Below are positions 51,857 through 60,178 of a stretch of 64,000 nucleotides of DNA, piece after piece. Position 1 is the first letter of the stretch. Each line of letters begins with the position of its first letter. This DNA is from Arthrobacter sp. zg-Y238. Its GTDB lineage: Bacteria; Actinomycetota; Actinomycetes; Actinomycetales; Micrococcaceae. Location: contig NZ_JANFLU010000001.1 in assembly GCF_024385525.1 (NCBI RefSeq), forward strand, positions 496,001 through 560,000, in the 5' to 3' direction. The notes beneath the pieces are model-generated. The model was not told the DNA's origin, did not search any database, and saw nothing but the letters and a program-made list of their open reading frames with translations. The translations under genes were made by a program, and so were the position numbers.

Positions 51857-52345
51857 TTAGCGTCCGGCCGGCGTGTAGGCAGGCTGGTGCGGGTTCTCGG
51901 CCAGGCCGAAGGGGCCCTTGCTGGCCTGCGGGCCGAAGTACCGGGCGGAGCTGTAGGAGAGGTAGAAGTACATCACCAAGCCGAAAAGGGCGATCAGTAC
52001 GGCAATGAGGGCGCTCTGGCCGAAGACCTTGGCAAGGTTGATGGCCAGGAAAATAATAAGAACGAAGCTCGCGAACGGCACCAGGGCCAGCAGGATCCAC
52101 CAGGCGGACATGCCGGCGATGCGGAGCAGCACCACCGTGGAGTAGACGGGAATGAACGCTTCCCAGGTCTTGCGGCCGGCCTTCTTGAACATACCCATCA
52201 TGGAAAGGCCGCCAATAACGAAGCCGATAAGGACAGCAATGAGCCCGCCAACGACGGCGCCGGCTGTCATGGCCGGGTCGGGGGTGGTAGTAGTGAATTC
52301 GGATGCAGAAATGACAAATGGAAGGCTCGAGACTGAATTGATCAT
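51857..52345 (-). CDS. DUF5684-like small membrane protein
   Basis: The 162-residue protein has four or five membrane segments and the FKKAGRKTWEAFIPVYSTVVLLRIAG segment typical of DUF5684. The end is a Pro-rich tail. No function is known; similar proteins sit near signal peptidase genes. No strong ribosome site precedes ATG 52345. The terminator downstream suggests it is monocistronic or last in its transcript. Confidence 0.7.
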   Translation of the reverse strand: MINSVSSLPFVISASEFTTTTPDPAMTAGAVVGGLIAVLIGFVIGGLSMMGMFKKAGRKTWEAFIPVYSTVVLLRIAGMSAWWILLALVPFASFVLIIFLAINLAKVFGQSALIAVLIALFGLVMYFYLSYSSARYFGPQASKGPFGLAENPHQPAYTPAGR

Positions 52346-52406
52346 GCCGAGAACGATATTGGGTGGAGCACCTATGTCAAGGCCCGAGGTCGTGTTTACT
52401 GAACCG

Positions 52407-52766
52407 TTATTCGTTCTTACTCTTAAGCTCTCCCGCCGGACGCTTCCACGGCAGTGATCCGGTGACTTCCAGTTGCAGTGAATAACTTAAAAACGTGCGG
52501 ATAAGCACGATTATGGCAAGTATTCCCACCGACTCGAAGGTAGGCGTAACGGCCACAGTGCGGATAATGTCCGCAGCTACCAATAATTCCAGTCCGAGCA
52601 GAATGCTTCGTCCGAGCCGCTGCCGGTATTCCTCATAGACCGGGCCGCGTCGGCGCATCGCAGCGGCGGCGGCGATGGTGGCGGCCACGGCACCCAGGAC
52701 TATGGCGGCTACGCCCGCCAGGTCCATCAGTTCCCCTACGGATTCGATCAAATGCTGAAAGTCCAT
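52407..52766 (-). CDS. DUF1622 family membrane protein
   Basis: The 119-residue protein has three membrane segments with the DUF1622 pattern: VAAIVLGAVAATIAAAAAM, then the loop EEYRQRLGRSILLGLELLVAADIIRTV and a last helix before LIRTFLSYSLQLEVTG. The function is unknown. AGGACG seven bases before ATG 52766 decides the start, not the longer frame to 53111. Confidence 0.78.
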   Translation of the reverse strand: MDFQHLIESVGELMDLAGVAAIVLGAVAATIAAAAAMRRRGPVYEEYRQRLGRSILLGLELLVAADIIRTVAVTPTFESVGILAIIVLIRTFLSYSLQLEVTGSLPWKRPAGELKSKNE

Positions 52767-52923
52767 GCGCCAACGTCCTGCCCCAAACACCGCCGGAACA
52801 AAGTTCCGCGTGCCGCGGTTCTGCCGCACCCTTCTATCAGTCCCCTCCTGTCGTGAAGGGGTCAAGGGTGCATTGGCAGTGCAGTGCTGCCTCCAGTCGA
52901 ATCCGGGCGGAATCCGGGGCGGG

Positions 52924-53250
52924 TCAGGCGGCGGCGGGGGAGGACTGGTAGTAGAACCGGAAGTCGTCATAAGGGTCGCGCCAGGCGGAATCGTCCCGGG
53001 CAATCCGTCGAACAGTGGAAGCCGGCGTCCACCGGTTATGGGCCTGGCCGTCGTCGTCAATCCAGTGCAGGAGGACCTCGGTGCGCGTCCAGGCCACGGC
53101 CTTTCCGTCAACGGTCCCGTTTCCGGCCCGGCAGCGGACGTAGGGTTCCCGGCGGTAGTGCGCGTGGGTGACAGGGCCGGCAGGGGCGGAGGGCATCCGG
53201 GTGCCCAGTGAGGAAGTCATGACCTCCACAATGGCAACCGCCTCTGACAT
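52924..53250 (-). CDS. Hypothetical protein
   Basis: The 108-residue protein is Trp/Tyr-rich and polar (HAHYRREPYVRCRAGNGTVDGK; VLLHWIDDDGQAHNRWTP; DPYDDFRFYYQSS), with no membrane segment. I do not recognise a family. AGGCAGGA stands close before ATG 53250; an internal ATG near 53220 is another choice. It lies between two small membrane-protein genes on the same strand. Confidence 0.55.
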   Translation of the reverse strand: MSEAVAIVEVMTSSLGTRMPSAPAGPVTHAHYRREPYVRCRAGNGTVDGKAVAWTRTEVLLHWIDDDGQAHNRWTPASTVRRIARDDSAWRDPYDDFRFYYQSSPAAA

Positions 53251-53282
53251 TCCTGCCTAAGGGCCTGCCCTGCCGGTGCGGG

Positions 53283-53723
53283 CTAGGAAGCGCGGTCCCG
53301 CCATTTGGCTGCGGCACGGCTGGTGAGGGCTGCGCCACGGACTGCAGCCCGGCTGGTCAGGGCGGCACCGTGGACGGCGGCACGGCGGGGCATCATCCGG
53401 ATCACGGGAGCCAGGCCATTGCCTTGTGCCTCGCCGGCCTGCGGTGCAACAGACGGTGCGGCGTGCACCTTCGGCCGGTTGAGTACGAGGTACGCAATAC
53501 AGATCGGGAGGAAAAGCAGTGAAATAAGCGTGAGTGCGCCAAGTGCAAACACAGCAAGAGCAGCATGTATGGGCGAACCGAAAAGAGCTGCCACAAAGTC
53601 CGCGGCACCGAAAAGCATCCATAGCCAGAAAAGTGCAATCAGTACGAGACCGCTGCGGGCGCGCCGGAAAAGCATGGTGGACCGCCTCGGTGCAGAAGGC
53701 GTGGCCTGAGACTGACTGCCCAT
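53283..53723 (-). CDS. Small membrane protein with tandem Ala-rich tail repeat
   Basis: The 146-residue protein has two membrane helices (LVLIALFWLWMLFGAADFVAALF; LTLISLLFLPICIAYLVLN) followed by a cytosolic tail containing a tandem repeat AAVHGAALTSR / AAVRGAALTSR, encoded by two adjacent copies of about 36 bp. GGGGAG nine bases before ATG 53723. The function is unknown. Confidence 0.7.
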   Translation of the reverse strand: MGSQSQATPSAPRRSTMLFRRARSGLVLIALFWLWMLFGAADFVAALFGSPIHAALAVFALGALTLISLLFLPICIAYLVLNRPKVHAAPSVAPQAGEAQGNGLAPVIRMMPRRAAVHGAALTSRAAVRGAALTSRAAAKWRDRAS

Positions 53724-53844
53724 TCGGTTATTCTCCCCAACTGAGGGTCCATTTCTACGGAACCCGTAAGGCAGATAATAGCCGCTATTTGTTGAATCGG
53801 AAGGCAGGATGCCGTGTTTTGTTCTGTGTTGACGACGCTAATAG

Positions 53845-55311
53845 TCAGTTTTCCGGCAGGGGATTTCCCCTGAGGCTCCGATGCCGCGGGCTGTTTGGAT
53901 TCAGCAGGGAATGCCGATACCCGTAGAACGCGTAAACCAGCATCCCGATGGCCAGCCAAATACCGAAGCGCAGCCAGGTTTCCCAGTGGAGCTGCAGCAT
54001 CAGGAACCCCGAGGCCAGTACGCCGAACGCCGGTACCCACGGCATCAGCGGGAGCCGGAATTCCCGCGGGGCGTCGGGTTGACGGTAGCGCAGCACAATC
54101 ACTGCCACGCACACCACAACGAACGCGGCGAGGATGCCGATGTTGGTCAGATCCGCCACGGCGCGAATGGGGAAGAAGCCGGCCAGTAAAGCGGAGGCCC
54201 CGCCGGCGATCCACGTCACCCGCTGCGGCGTGCCCCGCTTGTCCGTTCCGGAGAACCAGCCCGGCAGCAGCCCGTCCCGGCTCATGGAGAACCACACCCG
54301 GGTCACGCCGAGCAGGAACGTCAGCATCACGGTAAGGATGGAAAGCACGGCGAAGGCTGAAATGACGGTGGCAATGACGGGCAGCCCGACGGATTGGAAC
54401 GCGGAGGCGAAACCGGCAGTGGGGCTGATGTCCCGGTAATTCTGCATTCCGGTCAGCACCAACGTGGCGAGGATGTACAGGACCATGGCCACGGCCAGGG
54501 AGAGCAGGATGGCTTTGGGCATGTGTTTCTTGCCGTCCGTGGCTTCCTCGGCGGCCGTGCTCATGGCGTCGTAGCCGAAAACGGCGAAGAAGACGGTGGC
54601 AGCGCCGGTGAAGACCGCCCCGAAACCGCTGGGCAGGAACGGCGTGTAGTTGTCCGTGTTGATGTAGAAGAACCCCAACCCCACGATGAACAAGATCAGC
54701 AGGACTTTCAGGCCCACGGCCACCAGTTCAAAGCGTCCGAAGGTTTTGGTGCCCCGGCTCAGGATCCAGGTAATGAACAGGCAGACGACGGCGGCGGGCA
54801 GGTTGATCAGCCCGCCCTCCACCGTGTCCCCGGTCCCCTGCATCCAGACGGGCATGTCGATGCCGAAACCGGCGAGGAATTCGGTGAAGTAGCCGGAGAT
54901 GCCGATGGCCACCACTGCCACGATTGCGGTGTATTCCAGCAGCAGGTCCCAGCCGATGAACCATCCGATCAGTTCGCCCAGCGCCACGTAACCGTAGGTG
55001 TAGGCGGAACCGGCGCGGGGCACCATTCCGGCGAACTCGGCGTAGGACAGGGCCGCCGCGGCGCTGGCCAGGCCGGCAACCAGGAAGGAGATCAACACGG
55101 CCGGCCCCACGGGAGAGGCATCGGCACCGCCGTTGGCCACCAGGCCGGCGAGGGTGAAGATGCCGATGCCGATGATGCCGCCCACGCCGATGGCTGTCAG
55201 CTGCCAGAGGCCAAGGCTCTTGAACAGCTTGTTGCCCGTTTTCTCCTCGTCGATTTCCTCAATGGGCTTGCGGCGGAGGACGGAACCGCCGCTTCCGGCG
55301 ACTGTGGACAT
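53845..55311 (-). CDS. APC superfamily amino acid permease (CAT-like)
   Basis: The 488-residue carrier has 12-14 membrane segments. The first is GLWQLTAIGVGGIIGIGIFTLAG (GIG substrate motif). PVGPAVLISFLVAGLASAAAALSYAEFAGMVPRAGSAYTYGYVALGE and FFAVFGYDAMSTAAEEATDGKKHMPKAI are typical of cationic-amino-acid-type permeases. GGGAG five bases before ATG 55311 selects this start over an upstream Met. Substrate specificity is not visible. Confidence 0.88.
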   Translation of the reverse strand: MSTVAGSGGSVLRRKPIEEIDEEKTGNKLFKSLGLWQLTAIGVGGIIGIGIFTLAGLVANGGADASPVGPAVLISFLVAGLASAAAALSYAEFAGMVPRAGSAYTYGYVALGELIGWFIGWDLLLEYTAIVAVVAIGISGYFTEFLAGFGIDMPVWMQGTGDTVEGGLINLPAAVVCLFITWILSRGTKTFGRFELVAVGLKVLLILFIVGLGFFYINTDNYTPFLPSGFGAVFTGAATVFFAVFGYDAMSTAAEEATDGKKHMPKAILLSLAVAMVLYILATLVLTGMQNYRDISPTAGFASAFQSVGLPVIATVISAFAVLSILTVMLTFLLGVTRVWFSMSRDGLLPGWFSGTDKRGTPQRVTWIAGGASALLAGFFPIRAVADLTNIGILAAFVVVCVAVIVLRYRQPDAPREFRLPLMPWVPAFGVLASGFLMLQLHWETWLRFGIWLAIGMLVYAFYGYRHSLLNPNSPRHRSLRGNPLPEN

Positions 55312-55447
55312 GTCTGCTCCCATCCGTACCCGGCGGGCCGCCGGAATCAAGGTCTACGGCTTCAGCTACGGCAGAAGTATGGACCTTCATCCGACGGCGG
55401 GGTACCCCCGCCGCCTACTTTTCCGGCGGTGCGCCGAACGCCTCAGA

Positions 55448-55471
55448 GCTTCGAACGCAGGGCCGCCGCGG
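55448..55471. repeat. 24-bp direct repeat, copy 1
   Basis: It is identical to 55713-55736, the 3' end of the SMP-30 gene. On the minus strand it still reads as that gene's C-terminal residues (AAALRSK) followed soon by a stop, as a displaced duplicate. Confidence 0.85.
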
Positions 55472-55524
55472 CCGGTGTCCTTTCTGTGTTCCGGCGGAGG
55501 GCGGGGTCGAGAGTCCGCAGAGCG

Positions 55525-55694
55525 TCCCATCGGGTGGGCCCTGTGCTGCCTCCTGTTGTCCCATCTGTCACAGGAGCACCAAGCCGTGGGACCCCGTGCG
55601 GCCATCCGGGCACAGCCTCCCAGCGGGTGGGGCCCGTGCTGCCTCCTGCTGTCCCACCTGTCACAGGAGCACCAAACGGTGGGACCCTGTTCGG
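55525..55694. repeat. Two tandem repeat units, family 2 (second locus)
   Basis: Units at 55525-55602 and 55618-55694 have a 93-bp offset. Both carry TCCCA-x-CGGGTGG, GTGCTGCCTCCTG, TGTCACAGGAGCACCA and GTGGGACC. In the second, GTCCCACC (about 55651-55658) and GGTGGGAC form perfect 8-bp inverted arms. The scaffold (CACAGC.TCCCA, GTCACAGGAGC, GTGGGAC, TTCG) matches the units at 31.0-31.3 kb. There is no gene in 55312-55707. Confidence 0.8.
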
Positions 55695-55707
55695 CAAAAC
55701 GGCGTAA

Positions 55708-56628
55708 CTACCGCTTCGAACGCAGGGCCGCCGCGGCGTCGCTCGCCGTAGTGCGGATCCGGTACAGGCTGGTGGTTGCCGTCATGTACAGCGTCCGGCC
55801 GTCCTGCCCGCCGAAGCAGACGTTGCTGACGGTTTCGGGCACGGGGATGTGTTCGAGCAGCTCGCCGGCCGGTGAAAACACCCGTACGCCGTCGCCGCCG
55901 GAGGACCAGATGTTCCCGTCCGTATCCACCCGGAACCCGTCCGGAACACCGGGGGCGACGCGCACGAACACCCGGCCGTTCTTCGCCTGCCGGCCCTCGA
56001 CGACGTCGTAGGCGCGGATCGGATTGCCTTCGGACTGAGCCGGACCGTACGGAGAGACGGCCTCTTCGGCGGTGTCGGAAACGTAGAGGACGGACTCGTC
56101 CGGGGAGAACGCCAGCCCGTTTGGGGCCATGATGTCGGTGATCACAGCGGTGAGTTCCCCGCTGGCCGGATCGAAGCGGAACACGTACCGGTCCCCGTAC
56201 TCCAGTTCGCCAGGGTGGCCCTCGGCCGGGTTGTCGATCCCGTAGGAGGGATCCGAAAACCAGATGGTGCCGTCGGACTTCACGACGACGTCGTTGGGCG
56301 AGTTGAAGCGGACCTCGCCGAAGCGGTCCACCAGGGTTTCGACGGTGCCGTTGCGGTCCCGTTCAATGGCCCGGCGCCCGTGCGAGCACTGCACCACGGA
56401 CCCGTCCGGGTCCAGCGCACGGCCGTTGGTGAACTCGATGTCGGAGCCGTAGACGCTCAGCTCGCCGGTGGTTTCGCTGTACTCCAGGACCCGGTTGGAC
56501 CGAACGTCGCTGTAGCGCAACGCGTTACGTTCCGGGACCCACGTGGGACCCTCCGCCCAAACCGCGCCCGTACCCACCTGCTCCAGCGAGGCTCCGTCTT
56601 CCAGCAGTGTCGAGGGGCGTGCGTCCAT
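55708..56628 (-). CDS. SMP-30/gluconolactonase family protein
   Basis: The 306-residue six-bladed propeller has the SMP-30 metal residues: Glu in AVWAEGPTWVPE, Asn in RFNSPNDVVVKSDGTIWFSDP, Asn in APNGLAFSPDESVLYVSDT and Asp in GVPDGFRVDTDGNIWSS. These hydrolyse sugar lactones such as gluconolactone, or related esters. AAGGAG before ATG 56628. A glucose dehydrogenase that makes lactone lies at 59 kb but on the other strand. The 3' end is duplicated at 55448. Confidence 0.87.
   Translation of the reverse strand: MDARPSTLLEDGASLEQVGTGAVWAEGPTWVPERNALRYSDVRSNRVLEYSETTGELSVYGSDIEFTNGRALDPDGSVVQCSHGRRAIERDRNGTVETLVDRFGEVRFNSPNDVVVKSDGTIWFSDPSYGIDNPAEGHPGELEYGDRYVFRFDPASGELTAVITDIMAPNGLAFSPDESVLYVSDTAEEAVSPYGPAQSEGNPIRAYDVVEGRQAKNGRVFVRVAPGVPDGFRVDTDGNIWSSGGDGVRVFSPAGELLEHIPVPETVSNVCFGGQDGRTLYMTATTSLYRIRTTASDAAAALRSKR
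55713..55736. repeat. 24-bp direct repeat, copy 2
   Basis: It lies within the C-terminal codons of the SMP-30 gene and matches 55448-55471 exactly, 265 bp apart. Confidence 0.85.
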
Positions 56629-56730
56629 TGCGTTATCTCCTTCTCAAGGCCCGCCGGGCCTGCTTTTCACGCGGGTGGTCTGCGTCCTTTTATACGCGAG
56701 GCATGGGCGGCGGCCCAAAGGCTGCCCCCG

Positions 56731-57393
56731 TCACGTCCAGGCCGGGCGGATTACGAAGTCGGCGCGGGCTTTGGACGCCTGGACCAGACGAGCGTTGGGG
56801 CCGTCTACGTTCCGCACCCAGGCGGCGGCTTCCTCCGCTGCCTTGCCGAACCGGATATGCCGCTCCACCAGGCGCTCCGTGCGCAGCTCTTCGTCGGGCT
56901 CGCAGTACCAGACCTCGGTGCACCTGGACCGGAACTCCTGCCATTCCGGCCGGTCCAGCAGCAGATAGTTTCCCTCCGTCAGGATCACCTTCGCGGCGGG
57001 AAATACCGGAATGTCGCCGGCCAGCGGCTGTTCCAGCGTCCGCTCGAAACCGGGCGCGTAGACCACGGCGGTCCGCGGCAGCCGGAGGCGTTCCAGGAGC
57101 GCAGCATAGCCGTAGGCATCGAAGGTTTCCGGGGCGCCCTTGCGCGCCAGCAGCCCGAGACGGGTCAGCTCCCGGTCGGAGAGGTGGAAGCCGTCCATGG
57201 GAACATGGGCAAAGCGCTGCGACTCGACGTCGTCGACGGCGCCGTTCAGCTCGCGGACCAGTGACTCCACCAGGGTGGTCTTTCCTGCCCCGGGGGCACC
57301 GGCGACGCCGATGACCACGGTTCCAGCGGAAGCCGAGGCCAGCGCGGAGATCCGGTTTTCCAGCTCCGTGAGTAAGGGTCGGGAATCTGCCAC
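56731..57393 (-). CDS. Uridine kinase-like P-loop kinase
   Basis: The 220-residue P-loop enzyme has Walker A GAPGAGKTTL, HVPMDGFHLSDRELTRLG with the substrate Asp, and TEGNYLLLDRPEWQEF; it is of the pantothenate/uridine/fructose kinase-like group. The phosphoryl acceptor is probably a sugar or nucleoside but unproved. GAGG before GTG 57393 fixes the start. It is separated from the SMP-30 gene by about 100 bp on the same strand. Confidence 0.83.
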   Translation of the reverse strand: MADSRPLLTELENRISALASASAGTVVIGVAGAPGAGKTTLVESLVRELNGAVDDVESQRFAHVPMDGFHLSDRELTRLGLLARKGAPETFDAYGYAALLERLRLPRTAVVYAPGFERTLEQPLAGDIPVFPAAKVILTEGNYLLLDRPEWQEFRSRCTEVWYCEPDEELRTERLVERHIRFGKAAEEAAAWVRNVDGPNARLVQASKARADFVIRPAWT

Positions 57394-57507
57394 GGTCCTC
57401 CGTTCGTGCAGCCGCTATTGGCGAGCACCAGTCTACGGCTGCTGGGGGTTGCAGGATCAGGCGGCCAAACCGTACGGTGCGGGGACACCAGGAACCAGGA
57501 GGCAGAC

Positions 57508-58002
57508 GTGGCACCTTCCCGTGGACGCATGCTCGCAAAAGCCGCCGGACAGGGAGCCGTGGCAGGTCTTGCCGGCGTGGCCGTAATGACCGCCGGGGAG
57601 AAGCTGGAGCAGGCGCTGACCCACCGCCCCAACTCCTACGTCCCCGCCCGCACCCTGCTGAGCCTGCTGGGCCGGCATCCGGCACCGGACGCCCAGCCGC
57701 CGCACTGGAACCATGCCATGCACTGGGGGACCGGTGCGGTACTGGGGGCGCTGCGCGGGGTCTGGTCCGTCACGGGGATCCGCGGCCCGGTGGCCAACAC
57801 CACCTTCAGCGTGGTGCGGCTGGCCACCGACCAGACCTTGGAAAACGCCACCGGCATCGGAGCTCCCCCGACGTCCTGGCCGCTGCAGGAAACGGTGGTG
57901 GATGTCGGCCACAAGGCGGTGTACGCCTGGGCAACGGGGCTGGTGGCCGACGCCTGGATTGCCCCGGTTCTGGAATCCCGGCAGGGGACCACTAGCCACT
58001 GA
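57508..58002 (+). CDS. Membrane-associated protein, unknown function
   Basis: The 164-residue protein has a hydrophobic N-terminal segment (GQGAVAGLAGVAVMTAGEKLEQ) and further weakly hydrophobic helices (HWGTGAVLGALRGVWSVTG; VVDVGHKAVYAWATGLVADAW), with a layout like DUF1440-type proteins. AGGAGG lies six bases before GTG 57508. The function is unknown. A TTG-start gene of similar kind follows. Confidence 0.65.
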   Translation: MAPSRGRMLAKAAGQGAVAGLAGVAVMTAGEKLEQALTHRPNSYVPARTLLSLLGRHPAPDAQPPHWNHAMHWGTGAVLGALRGVWSVTGIRGPVANTTFSVVRLATDQTLENATGIGAPPTSWPLQETVVDVGHKAVYAWATGLVADAWIAPVLESRQGTTSH

Positions 58003-58054
58003 CGCCCGGACCCCGGCATAAGCTGGGGGTGTTGCCTATTTCGAGGAGAAAACC

Positions 58055-58351
58055 TTGTCCCTGCTGACCCCTTTGATCACCACCGCCGGCCTGATCGGCG
58101 GCTACCAGACCGCCCGCTCCACCGGTAACCGCCAGCTGGGCGGGGCCGTGCTCGCCGCCGCCGGTGCCGGTGCGTTTGCCCTCTGGAAGCGCGACGCCGG
58201 AACGGGCACCGCCGCGGCACTGACCGCGGGCTACGTGGCCGCCTTCGGCCTGTCCCATCCGCTGGCCAAGAAGATGGGCGCCTGGCCTGCCGTTTACACA
58301 GTCACGGGTGCCGTGGCCGCGGCCTCGCTGGTTTTCGGCCGACGCCGCTAG
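58055..58351 (+). CDS. Small Ala/Gly-rich membrane protein
   Basis: The 98-residue protein has three or four short hydrophobic segments (LITTAGLIGGYQTARS; AAALTAGYVAAFGLSH; VAAASLVFG) and ends in Arg residues. It starts at TTG 58055 with GAGGAGA five bases upstream, a clear ribosome site. No family is recognised. It may share a transcript with the preceding gene, 52 bp away. Confidence 0.65.
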   Translation: MSLLTPLITTAGLIGGYQTARSTGNRQLGGAVLAAAGAGAFALWKRDAGTGTAAALTAGYVAAFGLSHPLAKKMGAWPAVYTVTGAVAAASLVFGRRR

Positions 58352-58518
58352 CAGCCCGGCCGGCCCGCGGCTCCCAACATCCCGGGGCGCATCAAAAGGT
58401 GCGGCCGGGCGGGAATGATCCGCGGGCCGGCGTCGTTGAATCTATTGAACGGTCCGAGAGGGCCGCGACGCGGGAGCCGGGAAACCGGCCGCCCGCAGCT
58501 GGATTGGTAACTCAATAC

Positions 58519-58888
58519 GGGGATGATCGGTTTCGACGATGTTTGTTGAGCCAGGGGAAGCGGGCCGAGAACGCAGAGTTATCTCGTTAACGCTCTCTGC
58601 AAAACAATAAGTGCCAAACCTATGCGCACTGACTTCGCTCTCGCTGCCTAAGCAGCCGGAGTAGTCCGTCAGCCCGGAGTCGCTCTCGCTCCGGATCCTG
58701 GCGTCGTTTAGAGGGCCACTGCCGAACACTCCCGCCGTCGGGGTGTTCGGGACATTTTGACGGCTGGGCCCGGATCAGCCACCTGTATGCAAGATGGCTG
58801 GGGCCAAGAAAATCCGACGCATACTGCGCCCGGAGAAGCCCTGACAATACAACACCGGACGGGGGTTCGATTCCCCCCATCTCCACCA
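58519..58888 (+). ncRNA. ssrA: tmRNA
   Basis: The 5' GGGGATG pairs with the 3' CATCTCC, including the G3-U wobble used by alanyl-tRNA synthetase. The 3' part has a T arm (GGGGGTTCGATTCCCCC) and encoded CCA. The body carries the tag reading frame and pseudoknot-like stems (GCAGCC and CCGGAG pairs). It rescues stalled ribosomes by trans-translation with SmpB. The length of 370 nt is usual. The region 58352-58518 upstream has no gene; no clear promoter was found. Confidence 0.95.
58613..58651 (+). other. tmRNA proteolysis tag ORF
   Basis: The resume codon GCC (58613) follows ATAAGT. The frame reads AKPMRTDFALAA then TAA. The end TDFALAA is the form read by ClpXP/ClpAP-type proteases in this group. 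Confidence 0.88.
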
Positions 58889-58892
58889 GTCT

Positions 58893-58927
58893 GAAGGCCT
58901 GCCCCGTGGGGCGGGCCTTCTTTGTTT
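58893..58927 (+). terminator. Intrinsic terminator of tmRNA
   Basis: GAAGGCC...GCCCC pairs with GGGGC...GGCCTTC with one bulge on each side, followed by TTTGTTT. Confidence 0.9.
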
Positions 58928-59026
58928 CCACGGCCGTTCCGCCTCTGCGTGCGCTGAGTCTCAAGCGCCGGGGGCGCGGCGCTAATCTGGGATACAGACA
59001 GCAAGCAGCCGCGGGAAGGAAAACAC

Positions 59027-60079
59027 ATGCAGGCATTGATAATTACCCCCGGGCAGAAGGACTCGCTGGAGCTGCGGGAGCTTCCGGAGCCGGAAGCCGG
59101 TGAAGGCAGCGTGCTGGTGGAGACGCTCGCGGTGGGTCTGTGCGCCACGGACCGTGAAGTCATTGCCGCCGAGTTCGGCACGGCACCCGCCGACCGGGAT
59201 TACCTGGTGATGGGACACGAGAACCTCGGCCGCGTTGTCGAGGCCCCCGAAGGCTCGGATCTTGCCGCCGGGGATCTGGTGGTCGGGATCGTCCGCCGTC
59301 CCTGTGCCGAAAACTGCCGTGCCTGCGCCGCCGGCGAGTGGGACATGTGCCTGACCGGGACCTACACCGAACACGGTATCGAAGGGCTCGACGGCTTCGC
59401 GCGCGAATACTGGCGTGGGGACCCCGAAGACATGGTGAAGCTCGAACCCTCGCTGGAACGCGTCGGCGTGCTGCTGGAACCGGCCACCATCCTGGCCAAG
59501 GCATGGGAACAGATCGACCGGATCGGCGGCCGCGCCTACTTCCGGCCGCAGGTAGTCGCCGTGACCGGTGCCGGGCCCGTGGGGTTGCTCGGTGCCTTGT
59601 TCGGGGTGCAGCGGGGACTCGAAGTGCACGTCTTCGACCTGGAAGAGGACGGGCCGAAGGAAAAGCTGACCAAGGACCTTGGTGCCGTCTTCCACACCGA
59701 CACCCTCCCCGAATCCGGCATCAACCCGGACATCATCATCGAATGCACCGGCGTACCCACGGTGATCAATGATGTGCTGCAGCACGGCGCCAAAAACTCG
59801 GTCACCTGCCTCACCGGTGTGTCCGAGCCCGACGGCGAGCAGCCGGTGGACCTGGGCGCCCTGAACCTGAACCTGGTGATGGACAACCGCGTGGTCTTCG
59901 GCACCGTCAACGCCAACCGCCGCCACTACCTCAAGGCCGCCGCGGCCCTGGCCAAGAGCGACTCCCGCTGGCTTGAGCAGCTGATTTCGCGCCGGGTTCC
60001 GCTGGCGGACTATGCACAGGCCTTCGAGGACCGCGACGGCGACATCAAAGTGGTGCTGGACCTGCGGGACAACGCCTAA
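59027..60079 (+). CDS. Zinc-dependent glucose 1-dehydrogenase-like enzyme
   Basis: The 350-residue medium-chain dehydrogenase has the catalytic zinc residues Cys (GLCATDREV) and His/Glu (MGHENLGRVV), a cysteine-rich structural zinc loop (CAENCRACAAGEWDMC) and NAD(P) site GAGPVGLLGALFG. The layout with RDYLVMGHEN and NDVLQHGAKNSVTCLTG is that of glucose dehydrogenases, making gluconolactone. AGGAA before ATG 59027. A SMP-30 lactonase at 55.7 kb could use the product. Confidence 0.82.
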   Translation: MQALIITPGQKDSLELRELPEPEAGEGSVLVETLAVGLCATDREVIAAEFGTAPADRDYLVMGHENLGRVVEAPEGSDLAAGDLVVGIVRRPCAENCRACAAGEWDMCLTGTYTEHGIEGLDGFAREYWRGDPEDMVKLEPSLERVGVLLEPATILAKAWEQIDRIGGRAYFRPQVVAVTGAGPVGLLGALFGVQRGLEVHVFDLEEDGPKEKLTKDLGAVFHTDTLPESGINPDIIIECTGVPTVINDVLQHGAKNSVTCLTGVSEPDGEQPVDLGALNLNLVMDNRVVFGTVNANRRHYLKAAAALAKSDSRWLEQLISRRVPLADYAQAFEDRDGDIKVVLDLRDNA

Positions 60080-60100
60080 CCCGTTCCGCAGGCTATTTCT

Positions 60101-60146
60101 CCTGGGCGGCTTCGGTGATAGACAGAAGAGACGGAAGCCGCCCAGG
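60101..60146. terminator. Perfect 13-bp inverted repeat upstream of the small repeat protein
   Basis: CCTGGGCGGCTTC (60101-60113) pairs exactly with 60134-60146 around a 20-nt loop. It lies 21 bp past the glucose dehydrogenase stop and 32 bp before the next start. No U-tract follows, so it could terminate or shape the leader of the next gene. Confidence 0.5.
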
Positions 60147-60178
60147 CGGCCACGGCAACCTGCATAGGAGGCACGCGC

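Noticed and set aside
58840-58888. Isolated tRNA-like 3' end (T arm and CCA)
   Set aside because: It is the 3' part of tmRNA; the matching 5' acceptor strand is found at 58519-58525.
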